From positions 6,572,001-6,636,000 of the forward strand of contig NZ_CP183948.1 of NCBI RefSeq assembly GCF_052056485.1: a stretch of 64,000 nucleotides of DNA. The letters are read 5' to 3'. This DNA comes from Paenibacillus_AQ nitricinens. GTDB taxonomy: Bacteria; Bacillota; Bacilli; Paenibacillales; Paenibacillaceae. The notes beneath the pieces were generated by a model. It saw only the letters and a program-made list of their open reading frames with translations, had not been told where the DNA came from and made no database searches. The translations under genes and the position numbers were made by a program. Below, in pieces: positions 43,017-51,888 of this stretch; position 1 is the stretch's first letter; every line of letters starts with the position of its first letter.

Positions 43017-43407
43017 TTTTACGATTAATAAGAGGACACAGCCCAAACTATTTTGGAGTGTGTCCTTAAGTCTCCTTGGCTTACTGTATTTCACTGTATG
43101 GCTGCCCTTAACCCATATGGGTATTCCTTGTCTGTTTCATGAATGGACCGGATTTTATTGTCCGGGATGTGGAATTACAAGAGCTATCTTATCCTTATTA
43201 AAGTTCGACTTCATTCAGTCGTTTAGATTTAACCCGTTACTATTTATTCTAGCACCTTTGTATATGTTGTACTTGATTACAGAAAAGAAGCGTATTCAAC
43301 CACTTAGCTATTGTATTATGGCTGTAATGTTGATCCTGACCGTTACATTTGGAATACTGAGAAATTTGCCAATGTTTTATTACTTGGCTCCAACAGTAAT
43401 TGGCTAG
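42997..43407 (+). CDS. DUF2752 membrane protein
   Basis: A membrane protein of about 136 residues with the DUF2752 signature PCLFHEWTGFYCPGCGITRA (conserved CPGCGxTR). Function unknown. The start is uncertain: an ATG at 42997 overlaps the upstream DUF4234 gene but has no good ribosome site; a TTG at 42964 is also open. TM2/DUF4234-type genes are often found next to DUF2752 genes, which supports a genuine pair. Its stop is 13 nt from the convergent response-regulator stop and no terminator is seen between. Confidence 0.78.
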   Translation: MLINWYNFTINKRTQPKLFWSVSLSLLGLLYFTVWLPLTHMGIPCLFHEWTGFYCPGCGITRAILSLLKFDFIQSFRFNPLLFILAPLYMLYLITEKKRIQPLSYCIMAVMLILTVTFGILRNLPMFYYLAPTVIG

Positions 43408-43419
43408 CATTAATCACGT

Positions 43420-44073
43420 TTACATAATAGCTTGAAGTCGCACAATCGCTTGAGCCCGGTCAACCACCTCTAATTTGCTATAAAGATTACTAATATAGTT
43501 ACGGGCTGTCCCCTCCGCAATATGCAGTGTATCGGCAATTTCGCGATTGTTAAGCCCCCGGATAATGAGCTGCGCCAGCTCCTCCTCCCGTTCTGTCAGA
43601 CTGATGCGATCTAGGCTAGATCTTTGCCAATGCTCATACTCCTCTGTTAGCCTATTCATCCTTGCTGCCAGTTTAGCTGCTACAGGAGCTGGAAGAATAA
43701 ACTGACCGGATAACGTATCATGAATCGATGCGATCATTTTATCTGCGTCCATATCCTTCAGCATATAGCCGCTCGCTCCGTAGGCCATCCCCTCAACAAT
43801 ATAATCAGTCTCTATAAAAGTAGTCAGAATCAGAATAAAGATGTCTGGCCGAATCTGCTTTATTCGTTTCAAGGCGCTAATTCCATCCATAACCGGCATT
43901 TGAATATCAAGAAGTACTAGATCAGGCTGGAATGCTTCCACCATCTCGCAGGCCTCTTCCCCATTCTTGGCAGCACCAACCACTTCCATATCATCTTCCA
44001 GATCTAGAATGGTGCGAAGTCCCTCACGCGTAAACAATTGATCATCGGCAATTACAATCTTAATCTTACTCAT
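43420..44073 (-). CDS. NarL/LuxR-type response regulator
   Basis: A 217-residue regulator: receiver 1 to about 125 with Asp in LVLLDIQMPVMDG (about 56) and Lys in YMLKDMDADK (about 106), then LuxR-type helix-turn-helix (about 150-215, LTEREEELAQLIIRGLNNREIADTLHIAEGTARNYISNLYSKL). The start codon overlaps the end of the hybrid kinase gene by 8 nt, so this is its cognate partner. The longer open frame upstream is inside the kinase gene. Promoter targets are not proven; a 25-nt element near 49.26 kb is a candidate. Confidence 0.93.
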   Translation of the reverse strand: MSKIKIVIADDQLFTREGLRTILDLEDDMEVVGAAKNGEEACEMVEAFQPDLVLLDIQMPVMDGISALKRIKQIRPDIFILILTTFIETDYIVEGMAYGASGYMLKDMDADKMIASIHDTLSGQFILPAPVAAKLAARMNRLTEEYEHWQRSSLDRISLTEREEELAQLIIRGLNNREIADTLHIAEGTARNYISNLYSKLEVVDRAQAIVRLQAIM

Positions 44074-47000
44074 TTCTATCCACGACCCTTCGCATTGGCA
44101 GATCGATCTCCAGTAAACAGCCCTCATTCATTTCTGAATCGATGGATAAGCTGCCCCCTAGTTGCTCAACCCGTTCTTTCATCGTTCTTAGACCAAATCC
44201 CATCACAATAGGACTAGCCCCTAGCCCACTATCTTTTAGCCTAAACTGCAAATTCGCTCCAACAGACTCCAGGCTAAAATGGAACTGTGTACTTTTCCCG
44301 TGTCTAATTCCATTCGTTAATCCCTCCTGTAGAGCATGATACAGTGCCTTCTTATAGGCTGTTGACATGGCTTCCGGCAGATCATAAATAACTGCATGGA
44401 TAACAACGCCTGTATTGCGCTCTGTATCTCTAATCAGCTGCTTCAGCATAACGGTTAAATCAGAATACCGGTCCTCCTTCAGCATATGGACCGAGCCGCG
44501 AATTTCATTCAGGCTATGCCGCACAAGATCCTGGGCCTCAGCCAGACGCTGAAATCCACTGTCAATGTCCTTCTTATGGAGTAGCCGCTTTCCAGCCTCA
44601 ATCTGCAGGATCGTCGACGTAAGTGTATGCCCGACAATATCATGAATCTCTTGGGCAATACGATTACGTTCCTCAAAGACGGTAGCTTCAGCCAAAGCTG
44701 CAGACGTTTCACGCATTGAACGCTCCAGACTACGGGTTCTTTCTATGACTTGGTCCTCTAGATTTTTCTTAAGATATTGAATTCCTGAATAAAGCTTAGC
44801 ATTGGCGATAGAAATGGCGCATTGAGAGCCAAGCAGCTTGAGCACATCAAGCCTGCTCGGAGTAAATACACCTGGTGATAGATTATTCTCCAAATAGAGC
44901 AGGCAAACCAATTTATTCTGATTCATGATCGGAAGACAAAGAACGGATTTCAGTTTATGATTCCTAACGTAAGTATTACGCGTAAATATTCCCTCACTGA
45001 GTGCATCATGTAATACAACCTGCTCATGTGTTCTTGCCGCATAAGCTATAATTGCTGCCGGAACCAGCGACGATTCTTCCCCAAGCGGTACAGATTCTAT
45101 ATGCTGAGCTTCCGAGGTACCATAAGCTTCAACCATCCATTTGCCATCATGATCAAAAATAACGGCTCCATATTCGGCCCCAGCATTATGGAGCATGATT
45201 CGCATCAATGTGGCCAATAATCGACTCATCTCCATCTCACCCGACAAAGCTTGGGCAGACATTACCACGGAAAGAGAATCCACACGATCGAGCCCAGGCT
45301 CGCGTTTAATATGCAGCAAATAGCTGTGCTGCTTCTCCAGTTCATCCGCTTTAGCCTTTGCGCCCCATTGCAGATAAGCCTCGTAGGCCTCTGTCATATA
45401 GATTCTTGCCAGATGTAATTTGCCATGGCGAAGCCCATATTTGCCATAGCACTCCGCTGCCAATGCTAAATCATGGATATGTCCGTAAATACGAGCGGTC
45501 TCAATGGATTGTTCATAGAAGACTTCAGCTTGGCGAGGATCTCGTGATAGACGAGTAAGCTCAGCTTTCATCAATAAATATTTATGCTGATAATTCTCCG
45601 GGCTACGCCTAGCAAGCTTTTTCATTTTCTCCAGGCAACCGCGCATTTTTCTCCGATATATGCGCTGCTCTTCAGCGTCATATTCCTCATACAACTGCGC
45701 CCAAACTAAACCTTCGTACATGGTCTGTGTAGGAGTGTCTAACCCATCCTCACGTGATTTTATAATGGCTGCTGATTTGGCTAATGCCTCACTGGCTTCT
45801 CTGTACTCCCCAAATATATAACCTGTCAAATACTGATAGATCCAGACCATTTCCTGTATAAAATCAAAGGTGTCGCCATGAACCGACTGTGCAAAATCAG
45901 ATTCGCTAATCTCTGTGATGTTAAATGGATCATCCACAGAGCGATAACCTGTCAATCGAACAAGAATGGCCACTGCTATGATAGCCTGCTTACAATGGAG
46001 GCTGTTGTTATGGCGCAGCAAAGCTCCAGAATGAGTAATTAACCGATTATAGATATCACCGAGTGGGTGACCAAATTGTAAAAGGGAAGCACAATTGATC
46101 AGTATACTCTGGTTACCCTTCCATAGATCGCCCGATTCCAAACCGACTTTACCTGCATGCTCGGTAAATGTTTGGAGCATAGCTGGATCATATTTCCGCC
46201 AGCTATCATAGCACATGGCGAATGCAGACAGGGTTGTCACATGAAGCTTCGGATAAGGTTCTGATAAGCTGCAAGCCAGCATAGCCCATTTGAATGTCTC
46301 TTCATCATTACGGAAGTAATAGTATTGAAACATGGCGTAGCCTATGAATCCAAGAGAAGCCTCCGGAGTCATCCCATAGTCGAGCGTTAACTCAATCATA
46401 GTGAGAGAAGAAGCGAGCCAACCTTCTCGATTAACATAGAAGCAGGAATTGCTCGAATGATCTAAAGTAGACATGGCGATTCTACGTGCTTCATCGGTCA
46501 TTGGAGGTAACAGTTTAAGCGACTCGATAGAAACCTTCTTTAGCCTACGCCGCAATCGTAACCACTGGAGCGTCAATTGAACATAACTCGGATCAAATTG
46601 ATGTTTCACTTTCAGTAACGATAATGTATGCCTCCCTAAAGAGATAACCTTTTCATGGTTATCATTACTTGCTTCCAGTTGAACCCTCATCGCGTAGACA
46701 TAAGCCTTATCCATATCTGTTGTAGCTTTATGGATTAACAAATGGAATAATTCATTAGTCGTGTCGAAATGGGAACATAAGTATTCGAGCTCAGCCCTTT
46801 CCCGAAATACCCGAAAGGTTAGCACATAATGCTGCTCCCAGCTCTGCTCCTCTAATAACGCCGTCGCTTGAAGCAGATATTGTAAGGCTGTCTCATGTGC
46901 GGTTGTTTGTTTGGCTTTTATCCCTGCCTCTAAATTCAGCTCTACCAGTTGAAGCCTCTGTTCAGGGTTATCTATCCAGGTAAGTACCTGATTCAAATGA

Positions 47001-49147
47001 TGGACAGCTTCAAATAGGACTGTTCCCTCACTATCAGGGTGACGACCCAGCAATAGTGATCCAATCCTCCAATGCAACTCTGGGAGCTCCTCTTCGGGAA
47101 CAAGCGCATAAGCCGCCCGATGAATGTGGTTGTGCTGGAATTTAAAATGTGTATATTTCTCCCCGCTAACAGGTTGTAGCAAGCGTCCATTTACAGCTAC
47201 TGCCAACGCTTCGGTCAATATTTCTATCGGAATCTCCGTTATTTCGGCAAGCGTACCCACATCAAATATGCTGCCTAGTAAAGCGGCTCTACTAAGTGCA
47301 TATACCGTCTGCTCAGGAAATTGCTGTAATTTACTTGATAGATATGCTGCTACATTATCAGGAACATTCAATTCAGTAATACGCTGGAGATCCCATTTCC
47401 AGCTTCGCATATTTTCATCAAATTCCACCCGCTGATCATCAATTAAATCTTGAAGGAATTGCTTAATAAATAACGGATTTCCATCAGTCTTATGTAGCAG
47501 CACCCGCGCCAGCTCGTCCAAGTCTGCAGCTTCATAACGCATAACATCAAGTAGCAGTTGTTTTATATCCGTGAGTTCAAGCGCTTGTAAAGTGATTCGG
47601 CTCATCGCTGCGTTACGGTCGATCAGATGCTTTTCCAATCTACTAAGCGGATGCAGCCTCGTAATTTCCCGATCACGATAGGATAGAACGATTAGCAGAT
47701 GACTCGTGGCCGTGTCTTCTATAAGCGAAATGAGATATTGCAGCGATGTTTCATCTGCCCATTGCAGATTGTCCAATATCAAGATCAAAGGATGATCTTC
47801 ATGAGGAAAGAGTTGAATAAATCGGCTCATGATTAATCGAAATCGATGCTGAGCTTCCAACGGAGGCAACGGAGGTACGGAAGGCTGTGGGCCAATCAAG
47901 AGTTCAAGCTTAGGAACAAACTGGATCAGCAGCTGCCCGTAATTCTCCACCGCTTGTAAAATACGCAGCTTCCAAACCTCCAGCTGCAGCTTCGTTTCCA
48001 TCAGCAGTTGACTGACCAATTCTTCTATCACTTGATGCCAGATGCCATAAGGAAGTGAGGTATGTAGAGATTCAAATTTGCCTCTGGCGAAAAAAACATC
48101 CAAAGAAATCGTATTTTTAAGCGTTTCTTTTAGAAAGGTTGTTTTGCCGATACCACTCTCCCCACTAAGCCAGACCGTATTTACAGCACCTTGTGATGCT
48201 CGTTTCAGCGCTTCTCGTAAGCTAAGTTTCTCAAAATGTCTTCCGTAGAATTTTTCCGATACCATCCAGTGCTCCGGAATATCCCAGCTTCCTAACAAGA
48301 AGGGCTCGATGTACCCGAATTGTTCTAGGTGAGTTAGACATTCCTCAAGATCCGACTTAATTCCAAAGGCGCTGGCATATCTCGCACTAGGCATTTTCTC
48401 CATGCATTTGCCAACAATGTCTGAGACAGATAGAGGGATAGTGGGAAACCTGCGATGTATAGACTCCGGTGTATCTGCAAGATGACGATATACAATATCA
48501 ACCACATCATGAAGTTCGAAGGGAAGACTACCTGACAGGCACTCATACATGATAACGCCAAGCGAATAAAAGTCAGAACGGTAGTCCGGGTTCACCCCTG
48601 TTCTGCCCGTTTGTTCTGGCGATATATAAGGAAGCAAAGCATCCGGTCGGCCACTTAATGATAACAAAGGACTGGAAACACTTTCGGTACAGGACATACG
48701 GATATCAATAAATTTCACTTCAAAGGTGCTAGGATTTACGATTAGATGAGCGGGGGTTAGTTCATTTAGTGTTATTTTCTCACGATGAATTTGCATAAGA
48801 CAATCGGCTATAGCTATGGCAATACGAAGTAGCGCTGGAAGCTCCAGTGAATCAGGTGTATGCAGTATCTGATCCAGCGTCACCCCCTCTATATTTTTCA
48901 AGAGAAGGACTGGCCGTTCCGGTGTGAGTTCCAGACTATACGCCTCGACTGCTCCACGACCGTTAAGTCGCTTAAGTATGTCATACTCATAACGAAAAGC
49001 ATCAACCATAGTAGACCCTGGATACTCGCCTGTAGTTGTCTTGGCGATAAACTTAAGGCCATCTTCTTGACGTAGCAGTCTGTACAGCTTGATATCTGAG
49101 GTAGTCTCTATAAAATCTAAAGTTTGGTATCCTGGCAACTCAAACAT
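44066..49147 (-). CDS. Giant hybrid: pseudokinase, AAA ATPase, GAF, sensor histidine kinase (1693 aa)
   Basis: Domain order: Ser/Thr-kinase-like domain (about 1-275), AAA/STAND ATPase (Walker A SGESGIGKTT about 328-337; Walker B LILILDNLQWADE about 452), a long helical TPR-like region (about 600-1250), GAF domain (about 1300-1450) and HisKA_3 plus HATPase (phospho-acceptor in IAQEIHDIVGHT about 1497; GFGLRTMKERVEQLGG near the end). In the kinase-like domain the HRD Asp is Glu129 and the metal-binding Asn is His134, and DFG reads DIR (148-150), while the Lys36 and the SPEQTGR region remain; it is probably a pseudokinase. GTG upstream is inside the ribosome site; AGGGAG sets the ATG at 49147. 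Output is through the overlapping NarL regulator. Confidence 0.92.
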   Translation of the reverse strand: MFELPGYQTLDFIETTSDIKLYRLLRQEDGLKFIAKTTTGEYPGSTMVDAFRYEYDILKRLNGRGAVEAYSLELTPERPVLLLKNIEGVTLDQILHTPDSLELPALLRIAIAIADCLMQIHREKITLNELTPAHLIVNPSTFEVKFIDIRMSCTESVSSPLLSLSGRPDALLPYISPEQTGRTGVNPDYRSDFYSLGVIMYECLSGSLPFELHDVVDIVYRHLADTPESIHRRFPTIPLSVSDIVGKCMEKMPSARYASAFGIKSDLEECLTHLEQFGYIEPFLLGSWDIPEHWMVSEKFYGRHFEKLSLREALKRASQGAVNTVWLSGESGIGKTTFLKETLKNTISLDVFFARGKFESLHTSLPYGIWHQVIEELVSQLLMETKLQLEVWKLRILQAVENYGQLLIQFVPKLELLIGPQPSVPPLPPLEAQHRFRLIMSRFIQLFPHEDHPLILILDNLQWADETSLQYLISLIEDTATSHLLIVLSYRDREITRLHPLSRLEKHLIDRNAAMSRITLQALELTDIKQLLLDVMRYEAADLDELARVLLHKTDGNPLFIKQFLQDLIDDQRVEFDENMRSWKWDLQRITELNVPDNVAAYLSSKLQQFPEQTVYALSRAALLGSIFDVGTLAEITEIPIEILTEALAVAVNGRLLQPVSGEKYTHFKFQHNHIHRAAYALVPEEELPELHWRIGSLLLGRHPDSEGTVLFEAVHHLNQVLTWIDNPEQRLQLVELNLEAGIKAKQTTAHETALQYLLQATALLEEQSWEQHYVLTFRVFRERAELEYLCSHFDTTNELFHLLIHKATTDMDKAYVYAMRVQLEASNDNHEKVISLGRHTLSLLKVKHQFDPSYVQLTLQWLRLRRRLKKVSIESLKLLPPMTDEARRIAMSTLDHSSNSCFYVNREGWLASSLTMIELTLDYGMTPEASLGFIGYAMFQYYYFRNDEETFKWAMLACSLSEPYPKLHVTTLSAFAMCYDSWRKYDPAMLQTFTEHAGKVGLESGDLWKGNQSILINCASLLQFGHPLGDIYNRLITHSGALLRHNNSLHCKQAIIAVAILVRLTGYRSVDDPFNITEISESDFAQSVHGDTFDFIQEMVWIYQYLTGYIFGEYREASEALAKSAAIIKSREDGLDTPTQTMYEGLVWAQLYEEYDAEEQRIYRRKMRGCLEKMKKLARRSPENYQHKYLLMKAELTRLSRDPRQAEVFYEQSIETARIYGHIHDLALAAECYGKYGLRHGKLHLARIYMTEAYEAYLQWGAKAKADELEKQHSYLLHIKREPGLDRVDSLSVVMSAQALSGEMEMSRLLATLMRIMLHNAGAEYGAVIFDHDGKWMVEAYGTSEAQHIESVPLGEESSLVPAAIIAYAARTHEQVVLHDALSEGIFTRNTYVRNHKLKSVLCLPIMNQNKLVCLLYLENNLSPGVFTPSRLDVLKLLGSQCAISIANAKLYSGIQYLKKNLEDQVIERTRSLERSMRETSAALAEATVFEERNRIAQEIHDIVGHTLTSTILQIEAGKRLLHKKDIDSGFQRLAEAQDLVRHSLNEIRGSVHMLKEDRYSDLTVMLKQLIRDTERNTGVVIHAVIYDLPEAMSTAYKKALYHALQEGLTNGIRHGKSTQFHFSLESVGANLQFRLKDSGLGASPIVMGFGLRTMKERVEQLGGSLSIDSEMNEGCLLEIDLPMRRVVDRNE

Positions 49148-49257
49148 TAACAGCACTCCCTAGTTACAATTAGGTAGACAGAATACACAATATCGAAAAG
49201 TAGTTATACTCATTATATCATCTGATCTCGCCATAGAATCCTATGTTGTAATTAACT

Positions 49258-49282
49258 TTGTCATCTATTTTGTCATATGACA
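49258..49282. promoter_or_regulatory. Operator-like element, copy 1 (shared with 51754-51778)
   Basis: TTGTCAT, three nt, then TTTTGTCATATGACA. The same arrangement with a different 3-nt spacer recurs at 51754. The 49157-49579 region between the hybrid kinase and NQO genes also contains a short gene (49350) and its terminator. ATGACA with GATAAT 18 nt on (49277 and 49301) is a possible rightward promoter. Confidence 0.65.
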
Positions 49283-49349
49283 TCTATAAAATTTCATTGT
49301 GATAATATAGAAAAAAACACTCAATCATCCCAGAATACGGAGGATTCAA

Positions 49350-49526
49350 ATTGTATCTTTTCTACATAGACTACCCTACGCGATTGGTGATCTGCCTACT
49401 GTAGAAGCTATAGGGGCTAGAGAACGAGTTCTAGCGATTATTCCCGTGCTTGATATGATATGCATATGGGGAGAGGAAAACATCGTATCCGATGTTAAGT
49501 CGGAGACAGAGCCGCTCCAAATTTAA
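49350..49526 (+). CDS. Possible small gene (about 58 residues) with non-standard start
   Basis: A GGAGG at 49339-49343 is followed 6 nt later by an in-frame ATT at 49350 and an open frame of about 58 codons ending at TAA 49524-49526, 6 nt before a strong terminator. The product (HRLPYAIGDLPTVEAIGARE, then RVLAIIPVLDMICIWGEEN) has a believable composition and no known family. A TTG one base later (49351) opens only a 17-codon frame. So either the start is ATT or a one-base change has disrupted an original gene. The position downstream of the shared element at 49258 suggests a regulated transcript. Confidence 0.4.
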   Translation: MVSFLHRLPYAIGDLPTVEAIGARERVLAIIPVLDMICIWGEENIVSDVKSETEPLQI

Positions 49527-49531
49527 CATGG

Positions 49532-49575
49532 AAAGAAGCAGCATTTCCTTTGATAGAAATGCTGCTTCTTTTTGT
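49532..49575. terminator. Bidirectional terminator, small gene / quinone reductase
   Basis: AGAAGCAGCATTTC pairs perfectly with GAAATGCTGCTTCT, with AAA and TTTTT flanks. Confidence 0.92.
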
Positions 49576-49579
49576 TACA

Positions 49580-50122
49580 TTAAAGCTTGTCAAGAAACTC
49601 CACGTACCCCTGCGCGCTGCGGTCCAAAATAAGTGGTAAATCGCTGTTATCTGCTAAATAGTGTTCAGCGCCATAAAAGACAAAGAAAGAGCGGTAATTA
49701 GTTTTGCAGTACGACAAAGTCGTTTCAAAGGGAACCAGGTACTGTTCAAGAGTCTTTCCTAAGGCTCCTTCCACGCTAAGATCATGCTCCGTTCCCCCGG
49801 CTGTTACGGCCAGAGCCGTTTTTTTGTTTATTAATGCTTTGGCCTTTGATCCGTACGCCCATCCGTGTGTGAATACTTCATCGAACCATTGTTTTAGCAG
49901 CGGCGGGGAACTCCACCAGTAGAGGGGAAACTGTAAGACCAGCTTGTCATGAGCTTCAACCAGCTGTTGTTCTTTTTCCACGTCGATCTTTCCATCCGGG
50001 TAGGCTTTATAAAGCTCGTGAACCGTATATTTTTCCGGGTATTTGCGGAGCTCCTCTATCCAGCGTTTATTGACGATGGACGTGTCCATGTTTGGATGCG
50101 TGACGATAATAAGTGTTTTCAT
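49580..50122 (-). CDS. NAD(P)H-dependent flavodoxin-fold quinone reductase (NQO/YheS-type)
   Basis: A 180-residue flavodoxin-like oxidoreductase, predicted to bind FMN or FAD and reduce quinones in two-electron steps. Key segments: IIVTHPNMDTSIVNKRW (phosphate loop), LVLQFPLYWWSSPPLLKQWFDEVFTHGWAYG (the conserved substrate/flavin segment) and AVTAGGTEHD. An AAGGAGGG site fixes the ATG at 50122 inside a longer frame. The promoter carries several GTACTTAC/GTGAGTAC repeats (50188-50238) that look like an HxlR-type electrophile-sensor operator. Confidence 0.9.
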   Translation of the reverse strand: MKTLIIVTHPNMDTSIVNKRWIEELRKYPEKYTVHELYKAYPDGKIDVEKEQQLVEAHDKLVLQFPLYWWSSPPLLKQWFDEVFTHGWAYGSKAKALINKKTALAVTAGGTEHDLSVEGALGKTLEQYLVPFETTLSYCKTNYRSFFVFYGAEHYLADNSDLPLILDRSAQGYVEFLDKL

Positions 50123-50187
50123 ATGTTTTTCCCTCCTTGAGCGGTATCTGTTTCTGAAACTGAGTGTAACCCACATCAAGGAAATGC

Positions 50188-50238
50188 GTAAGTACGCACA
50201 TTTAGTTCATGTACTTACCTAAAGGTGAGTACTCACTG
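50188..50238. promoter_or_regulatory. Repeated palindromes upstream of the quinone reductase gene
   Basis: GTAAGTAC at 50188-50195, then GTACTTACCT at 50211-50220 faces AGGTGAGTAC at 50223-50232 (one mismatch, 2-nt gap), and GTGAGTACTCAC is a perfect palindrome. Arrangement is typical of an autoregulated quinone-sensing promoter; the regulator gene is not adjacent. Confidence 0.55.
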
Positions 50239-50309
50239 AACTGGACTTAAACGAATCAGCTTTAAGGATGCGGAGGACTACATAGCCGCTTCCTAAATAC
50301 ATTACATAC

Positions 50310-50368
50310 AAAAAAAAAAATTCAGGAGGTGCCCCAGGAGCTATGAACTGGCTGCTGAGACACCTCCT
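50310..50368 (-). terminator. Terminator after the LemA/response-regulator operon
   Basis: On the minus strand AGGAGGTG pairs with CACCTCCT around a long inner stem, followed by a run of T residues. Confidence 0.85.
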
Positions 50369-50392
50369 CGTATATAATGCTGATGACATATT

Positions 50393-51028
50393 TTACTCAT
50401 AAGACATTTCATATTTCGTTAGCCCTATCGCGTTTGCGTACAATGCCGCCTGTGTCCGATCATTAACCTGCAGCTTCGCTAAAATCTGGCTGACATGCTT
50501 CTTCACCGTAAATTCACTGATAAAGAGACGTGTAGCAATCGTTCTGTTGCAAGCACCTTGTCCAAGTTCAATCAATACTTCCTTCTCTTTCGATGTCAAT
50601 TCATCCGCCGGGCTGCTGCCGCTAATACGCATCTTTTCTTCCATTAGACCAGGATCATAGTACTTTCTCCCTTTATGCACTAACTGGATAGCAAAGAGTA
50701 ACTCTTCCGGCAGTGCCTCTTTTAGGACATATCCGTTTACTTCTGCTTCTTCAGCCCTCAAAAAATCCTCTCTGCTTGCAGAGGAAGTCAGCAGAATGAA
50801 CTTACTAACCATGCCGCGAGCACGTGCTGTCTTAATGACATCCAAGCCCGATTCATCAACAAGCTTTAGATCAATGAGAACAATATCCGGCTTTGTCGCT
50901 TCAATCACATCAAATGCTTCTTGACCATTCGTAGCTTCACCAGCGAAATGCACACCTGGCTGCATTGAAATGACAGATGCCAACCCTCTTCTAACTAACG
51001 GATGATCATCCACAATAACGATTTTCAT
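50393..51028 (-). CDS. NarL/LuxR-type response regulator, orphan
   Basis: A 211-residue regulator: receiver with Asp in IVLIDLKLVDESG (about 54) and Lys in YVLKEALPEE (about 104), then LuxR helix-turn-helix (LTSKEKEVLIELGQGACNRTIATRLFISEFTVKKHVSQIL, about 140-180). GAGGGAG fixes the ATG at 51028. It follows a LemA gene by 55 nt on the same strand and no histidine kinase is next to it. It could answer to the hybrid kinase 2 kb away or to a distant kinase. Confidence 0.9.
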   Translation of the reverse strand: MKIVIVDDHPLVRRGLASVISMQPGVHFAGEATNGQEAFDVIEATKPDIVLIDLKLVDESGLDVIKTARARGMVSKFILLTSSASREDFLRAEEAEVNGYVLKEALPEELLFAIQLVHKGRKYYDPGLMEEKMRISGSSPADELTSKEKEVLIELGQGACNRTIATRLFISEFTVKKHVSQILAKLQVNDRTQAALYANAIGLTKYEMSYE

Positions 51029-51083
51029 AGAAACCACTCCCTCAAACAATCATGCATTCTTTAATTTTCCAGAGCAAAGCGTC

Positions 51084-51632
51084 TTAGGATACCTTCCAAT
51101 TAACCTCTGACCGCTTGGCTCCCTCCATTTTGAGTAAGATTTCTGATTTAAACCCAGCAGCTCTTGCAAATAAACGATAAGGCAAGGTGCTAATTATCGT
51201 ATTGTAGCTTGTCACATTTGTATTATAGATCCGTCTACTGGCTGATAATTTTTCCTCTAAAATATTTATACTTCGTTGCAATTTAATATACTCATCACCA
51301 GCCTTTAGCTCGGGATAATTGTCCACCTGAACATTTATGGTATGAAGATACTTCTCCATTTCCACGTATCTAGTTAGTTTCTCAACAGGTAGCTGATGAT
51401 CCTTTAAGCCCGCACGCATTCTATTCACTAACGCCAATGTCTCACGATCATTTACGGCATAAAAGATAACCATTTCCGATACTTCCATCAGCGCCTCAAA
51501 TCGTTGCTGTAAATAGGCTTCAATGGTAGCAAAGGACTCTTTCGCACGATTACGCATCATGATCAATTGGTTGCAAGCAACGATTAAATAGGCTCCAGCT
51601 ATAATAACGATGATCAACCCGATTCCTAACAT
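51084..51632 (-). CDS. LemA-family protein
   Basis: A 182-residue membrane-anchored helical protein: one N-terminal membrane segment (about 1-20, MLGIGLIIVIIAGAYLIVACN) and a LemA core with the pattern RAKESFATIEAYLQQRFEALMEVSEMV and the terminal NVTSYNTIISTLPYRLFARAAGFK. LemA proteins are widespread with unclear role, often linked with envelope stress or sensory signalling. The upstream GTG and ATG are too near the AGAGGTG site; ATG at 51632 has correct spacing. Operon with the orphan regulator. Confidence 0.9.
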   Translation of the reverse strand: MLGIGLIIVIIAGAYLIVACNQLIMMRNRAKESFATIEAYLQQRFEALMEVSEMVIFYAVNDRETLALVNRMRAGLKDHQLPVEKLTRYVEMEKYLHTINVQVDNYPELKAGDEYIKLQRSINILEEKLSASRRIYNTNVTSYNTIISTLPYRLFARAAGFKSEILLKMEGAKRSEVNWKVS

Positions 51633-51753
51633 TTGCATCACCTCTAGATATTTATATTTTTGATACCGTTTAATAGCAAAAATAGAAATTTAATTTAATT
51701 TCATATACTTCTGATTAAGTATAGTGAAAAGAATAGTCTGCTTATAGTGAGCG

Positions 51754-51778
51754 TTGTCATTTCTTTTGTCATATGACA
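51754..51778. promoter_or_regulatory. Operator-like element, copy 2 (shared with 49258-49282)
   Basis: TTGTCAT, three nt, then TTTTGTCATATGACA, in the divergent promoter region of lemA (start 122 nt away) and the sulfatase gene (start 111 nt away). Same 22 fixed bases as at 49258. Confidence 0.65.
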
Positions 51779-51888
51779 AATTGGATTTTTTTGCAAAACA
51801 AACTTTAAAAAGGTCTTCCTGATAGGCTACTGTTTTGGAGTCAACCCACATAATCTAAGTAAATAATCTAATCAAGGATGTGTTTGCC

